In this document: positions 61,039-64,000 of the stretch, piece after piece
Layout: each line of letters begins with the position of its first letter
Position numbering within the stretch: the stretch's first letter is position 1
Notes under the pieces: generated by a model
The model's input: only the letters and a program-made list of their open reading frames with translations
Told to the model about the DNA's origin: nothing
Database searches by the model: none
Made by a program: the position numbers and the translations under genes
Assembly: GCA_003600225.1 (NCBI GenBank)
Contig: QZFT01000028.1
Coordinates: forward strand, 40,778 to 104,777
From: Pseudonocardiaceae bacterium YIM PH 21723
Lineage (GTDB): Bacteria > Actinomycetota > Actinomycetes > Mycobacteriales > Pseudonocardiaceae
DNA: 64,000 nt
Direction: 5' to 3'

Positions 61039-62613
61039 ATGCTCGATGTCGTCGTGGTGGGAGCCGGGTTCGCCGGCCTGTACGCGTTGGACCGGCTCCG
61101 GGAGCAGGGATTCGCCTGCCACGCCTACGAGGCGGCGGACGGGGTCGGCGGCACCTGGTACTGGAACCGGTACCCGGGCGCCCGCTGCGACGTGGAGAGC
61201 CTCGACTACTGCTACCTGCACGACAAGGACCTCTACCGCGAGTGGCCGTGGACCGAACGGTTCGCCGGCCAGCCGGAGATCCTGCGGTACGCCGAACACT
61301 TCGCCGCGAGCCGGGACCTCCACCCGCACATCACCTTCGGCACCACCATCACCGCGGCCGCCTTCGACGACGGCCACTGGCGGCTGACCACCGCCGACGG
61401 CGAGACGATCACCGCCCGGTTCCTGGTCACCGCCGTCGGCTGCATGTCCGCCGCGAACACCCCGGACCTCCCCGGGCTGGACCGGTTCGGCGGCCAGGTG
61501 CTGCACACCGCCCGCTGGCCGCACGGCGAGGTGGACCTGTCCGGCCGGGTCGGCGTGCTCGGCACCGGTTCCTCCGGCATCCAGGTCATCCCCGAACTGG
61601 CCGCACGGGCCGACACGCTGACCGTGTTCCAGCGGACCGCGAACTTCAGCGTCCCCGCCGGAAACCGGCCACTCACCCAGGCCGAGCGGGACGCCGCCGT
61701 CGACGGGTTCGCCCAACGCGTCGAGCACGGCCGGACCACCCCGTTCGGCCTGCCGGTCACCGGCACCGGACGCGCCATCCTGGACACCCCGCCCGCGGAG
61801 CGCGCCGCCGCACTGGACGAGCGCTGGGCACGCGGCGGCACGCACATCGTCGCCACCTTCACCGACACCCGCCGCGACCTGGCCGCCAACGCGCTGCTGT
61901 CCGACTACTTCCGCGAGCAGATCCGCCGCACCGTGCACGACCCGGAGACCGCGCGGGCGCTGTCCCCCACCGGCTATCCGATCGGCACCAAGCGGCTGTG
62001 CGTGCACAACGGCTACTACGAGACGTTCAACGAACCGCACGTGCGCCTCGTCGACCTGCGCGCCGACCCCATCCAGGAGATCACCGCGACCGGCGTCCGC
62101 ACCCGGACCGGCGAGCATCCCCTGGACACCCTGGTCCTGGCCACCGGGTTCGACGCGTTCACCGGGCCGCTGCTGCGGCTGGGCATCACCGGCCGCGACG
62201 GCCGATCGCTGGCCGACGACTGGCGGGCCGGGCCACGCAGTTACCTGGGGCTGGCCATCGCCGGCTTCCCCAACCTGTTCACCCTCACCGGCCCGGGCAG
62301 CACCCTGGTGCTGTCCAACATGATGCGCGCCATCGAGCACCACGTGGACTGGGTCCTCGACGCGCTGAGCCACGCGCGCGACGGCGGGCTCACCGAGTTC
62401 GAGGCCCAGGCGGAGGCCCAGGAAGCCTGGACCGCCCAGGTCGCCGAACTGGCCGGGCGCACCCTCTACCCGAACACCGACTCCTACTACCTGGGTGCCA
62501 ACATTCCCGGGAAGCCACGGGTGTTCGTGCCCTACTCCGGTGGCCTCGACGCCTACCGCCGCACCTGTGACGACATCGCCCGCGACGGCTACCGGGGGTT
62601 CCGCACCGCATGA
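61039..62613 (+). CDS. Flavin monooxygenase of the Baeyer-Villiger type
   Basis: The 524-residue FAD/NADPH enzyme has the FAD-binding Rossmann motif GAGFAG (8-13), then GVGGTWYWNRYPGARCDVES (35-54), the BVMO fingerprint FGGQVLHTARWP (150-161), and the NADPH Rossmann motif GTGSSG (175-180). Near the C-terminus, ATGFDAFTG and TGPGS complete the pattern. Such enzymes convert ketones to esters. The stop overlaps the MFS exporter (ATGA), so export or uptake of the substrate or product is likely. Confidence 0.93.
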   Translation: MLDVVVVGAGFAGLYALDRLREQGFACHAYEAADGVGGTWYWNRYPGARCDVESLDYCYLHDKDLYREWPWTERFAGQPEILRYAEHFAASRDLHPHITFGTTITAAAFDDGHWRLTTADGETITARFLVTAVGCMSAANTPDLPGLDRFGGQVLHTARWPHGEVDLSGRVGVLGTGSSGIQVIPELAARADTLTVFQRTANFSVPAGNRPLTQAERDAAVDGFAQRVEHGRTTPFGLPVTGTGRAILDTPPAERAAALDERWARGGTHIVATFTDTRRDLAANALLSDYFREQIRRTVHDPETARALSPTGYPIGTKRLCVHNGYYETFNEPHVRLVDLRADPIQEITATGVRTRTGEHPLDTLVLATGFDAFTGPLLRLGITGRDGRSLADDWRAGPRSYLGLAIAGFPNLFTLTGPGSTLVLSNMMRAIEHHVDWVLDALSHARDGGLTEFEAQAEAQEAWTAQVAELAGRTLYPNTDSYYLGANIPGKPRVFVPYSGGLDAYRRTCDDIARDGYRGFRTA

Positions 62614-63962
62614 CACGCACGCTCACCGGCGCGGGCCTGACCGTGCTGTTGCTGGCCACCCTGCTGCCGATGATGGACTCGTTCATCGTCAACGTCGCCC
62701 TGCCCACCATCGCCGACGACCTGCGAACCGACGGCGGCGACCTGGAACTGGTGGTCGCCGGATACGTGCTGGCCTTCACCGCGTTCCTGGTGCTCGGCGG
62801 CCGGCTCGGCGACACCTACGGCCGGCGGCGGGTGCTGCTCCTCGGCCTGGCCGGCTTCACCGTGGCCTCCGCGCTGTGCGCGTTCGCCGTCTCCGGCCCC
62901 TGGCTGGTGGCCGCGCGCGTGCTGCAGGGCGCCACGGCGGCGCTCATCCCGCCCCAGGTACTGGGCACCATCTCGGCGGCCACTCCGGAGGACCGCAGGC
63001 CCCGGGCGATGAGCCTGTACACCGCCGTGGCCGGCCTGGCTGCCGTGCTCGGCCTGGTGCTGGGCGGCCTGCTGGTGCACGCCGACCTGTGGGGCACCTC
63101 CTGGCGACTGATCTTCCTGGTGAACCTGCCCCTGGGGCTCCTGGCACTGGCTCTGGTGCCCGTGCTGATCCCGGACACCCGGTCCACCAATCCGGCGGGC
63201 ATCGACCTGCCCGGCACCGCGCTGCTCACCCTGGGGATCACCGCCCTGCTGCTGGCGTTGAACCGGGGGCCGGTCGCCGGCTGGCCCTGGTGGACGATCG
63301 CCCTGCTGATCGCGGTGCCGATCCTGGTGATCCTGTTGTGGCGCACGGAGAAACGGGCCGCCACGCCGCTGCTGCCGCCCACCGTGCTCACCGAACCCAC
63401 GGTGCGCGGTGGCCTGCTGCTGGTGGCACCGTTCCTGGCCGCGTGGGCCGGATACCTGTTCGCGCTGCCGCTGACCCTGCAACACGGCTTCGGCCTGGAC
63501 CCGCTGCAGGCCGGGCTCCTGGTCGCGCCGATGCCGCTGACCTTCCTGGCGGGCTCCTTCGCCCTGCCCGCCCTGCGCCGCAGGCTCGGCAACGGGGTAC
63601 TCGGCGCCGGAGCGCTCGTCCAGGCGGTGGGAGTGGCGGCGCTGCTGGCGGCCGTGCTCGCCGGGACACCGGTGTGGACGGTGCTGCCGTGCCTGGTGCT
63701 GATCGGCCTGGGTCAGGCCCTGGTCATCGGTTCCTCGCAGATCGCCATCCTCGGCGCGGTGCCGACCGCGTACGCCGGAGTCGGCGGCGGGGTGCTGATC
63801 ACCACCCAGCAGGGTTCGATGGCCATCGGCGTGGCCGGGATCGGCTCGGTGTACCTGGCCTTCGTCGGCCTGGGACACGCTGGGGCGTTCGCCGTGGTGC
63901 TGGGGATTCAGCTCGTGGTGGCGCTGTTGGTGGCGGGGGCGGGGCGTCGGGTGCTCGGCTGA
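62610..63962 (+). CDS. MFS exporter (DHA2-like)
   Basis: The 450-residue major facilitator protein has about 13-14 hydrophobic segments. Motif D-like LLPMMDSFIVNVALPTIADDL lies near the start (17-37), motif A as GRLGDTYGRRRVLL (68-81), and a motif C-like GLAAVLGLVLGGLLV in TM5. It matches the drug:H+ antiporter 2 (EmrB/QacA) group. Translation is coupled to the monooxygenase gene by a 4-nt overlap. The substrate is unknown. Confidence 0.9.
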   Translation: MTRTLTGAGLTVLLLATLLPMMDSFIVNVALPTIADDLRTDGGDLELVVAGYVLAFTAFLVLGGRLGDTYGRRRVLLLGLAGFTVASALCAFAVSGPWLVAARVLQGATAALIPPQVLGTISAATPEDRRPRAMSLYTAVAGLAAVLGLVLGGLLVHADLWGTSWRLIFLVNLPLGLLALALVPVLIPDTRSTNPAGIDLPGTALLTLGITALLLALNRGPVAGWPWWTIALLIAVPILVILLWRTEKRAATPLLPPTVLTEPTVRGGLLLVAPFLAAWAGYLFALPLTLQHGFGLDPLQAGLLVAPMPLTFLAGSFALPALRRRLGNGVLGAGALVQAVGVAALLAAVLAGTPVWTVLPCLVLIGLGQALVIGSSQIAILGAVPTAYAGVGGGVLITTQQGSMAIGVAGIGSVYLAFVGLGHAGAFAVVLGIQLVVALLVAGAGRRVLG

Positions 63963-64000
63963 GGTTGGGGTGGGGGTTGGGGTTGGGTCTGGCGGTCGTC
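63963..64000 (+). other. G-rich 3' end with G-quadruplex motif
   Basis: Right after the MFS stop the plus strand reads four G-runs in a row (GGGG-T-GGGGG-TT-GGGG-TT-GGG, 63966-63988), a strong G-quadruplex candidate. A similar G-run lies downstream of the gene ending at 44382. Both follow a gene end and may help transcription stop. Confidence 0.5.

Noticed and set aside
60082..62616. An 844-codon minus-strand frame opposite the methyltransferase-like and monooxygenase genes
   Set aside because: It spans two real genes in antisense and has the composition of a GC shadow (many Gly, Arg, Val, Gln, His).

Overview
The window is 64 kb of very high-GC DNA with dense, often 4-nt-overlapping genes, frequent GTG starts, a SARP regulator, F420-type luciferase-like oxidoreductases, a RsbW/SigF pair, an ECF42-type sigma factor with its DGPF partner, WXG100-type proteins and a DasR-like operator. 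This fits an actinomycete, most likely of the Pseudonocardiales; the family assignment is inference. I see no tRNA, rRNA, CRISPR array, insertion sequence or prophage.

Layout. 1-3.4 kb: end of a membrane protein, a NarL-type response regulator, a SARP-type regulator, a small secreted protein and a bitopic membrane protein. 3.4-7.3 kb: a YbaK deacylase, then a run of secreted proteins on the minus strand: two paralogous trypsin-fold proteins, a ricin-like protein, and the truncated remains of a third trypsin-fold copy. In all three the serine nucleophile is replaced, and copies of one long leader lie upstream. 7.3-13.5 kb: 3-oxoacid CoA-transferase (scoBA), an FMN reductase, an ORC/CDC6-like P-loop ATPase, a thioesterase, a membrane protein and an MBL-fold protein. 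13.5-17.1 kb: a TetR regulator divergent from four tandem, overlapping SDR paralogues. 17.2-24.4 kb: DUF2332, an NRAMP-like transporter with altered metal-site motifs and a 258-bp leader, OsmC, two membrane paralogues around an acetyltransferase, and a VapBC module.

24.4-29.4 kb is the methylmalonyl-CoA mutase operon (mutA-mutB-meaB). 29.5-32.0 kb and 34.4-36.8 kb hold two similarly ordered cassettes (YbaB-like, small WXG/EspC-like, larger WXG-like protein, membrane protein) without ESX core genes. The second carries an apparent frameshift in an A8 run. Between them lie DUF899 and an ECF42 sigma/DGPF pair. 36.9-44.4 kb: glutaminase, an unlisted 51-aa membrane protein, a large ATPase regulator, two DUF202 proteins behind a palindrome and a 7-codon leader ORF, and a membrane Ser/Thr kinase.

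44.4-50.1 kb holds a long inverted repeat and four proline-rich single-pass membrane proteins that share a short N-terminal motif; three end in a Trp/Cys-rich tail. 50.2-64 kb: a GH18 chitinase with a DasR-type operator, a SulP-carbonic anhydrase fusion, a lipoprotein, two tandem F420-type oxidoreductases, a GT9-like protein, rsbW-sigF behind a SigF-type promoter, a methyltransferase-like protein, a Baeyer-Villiger-type monooxygenase and an MFS exporter. The parts most worth following up are the nucleophile-less trypsin family with its leaders, the SDR quartet, the twin WXG cassettes and the bitopic protein family.
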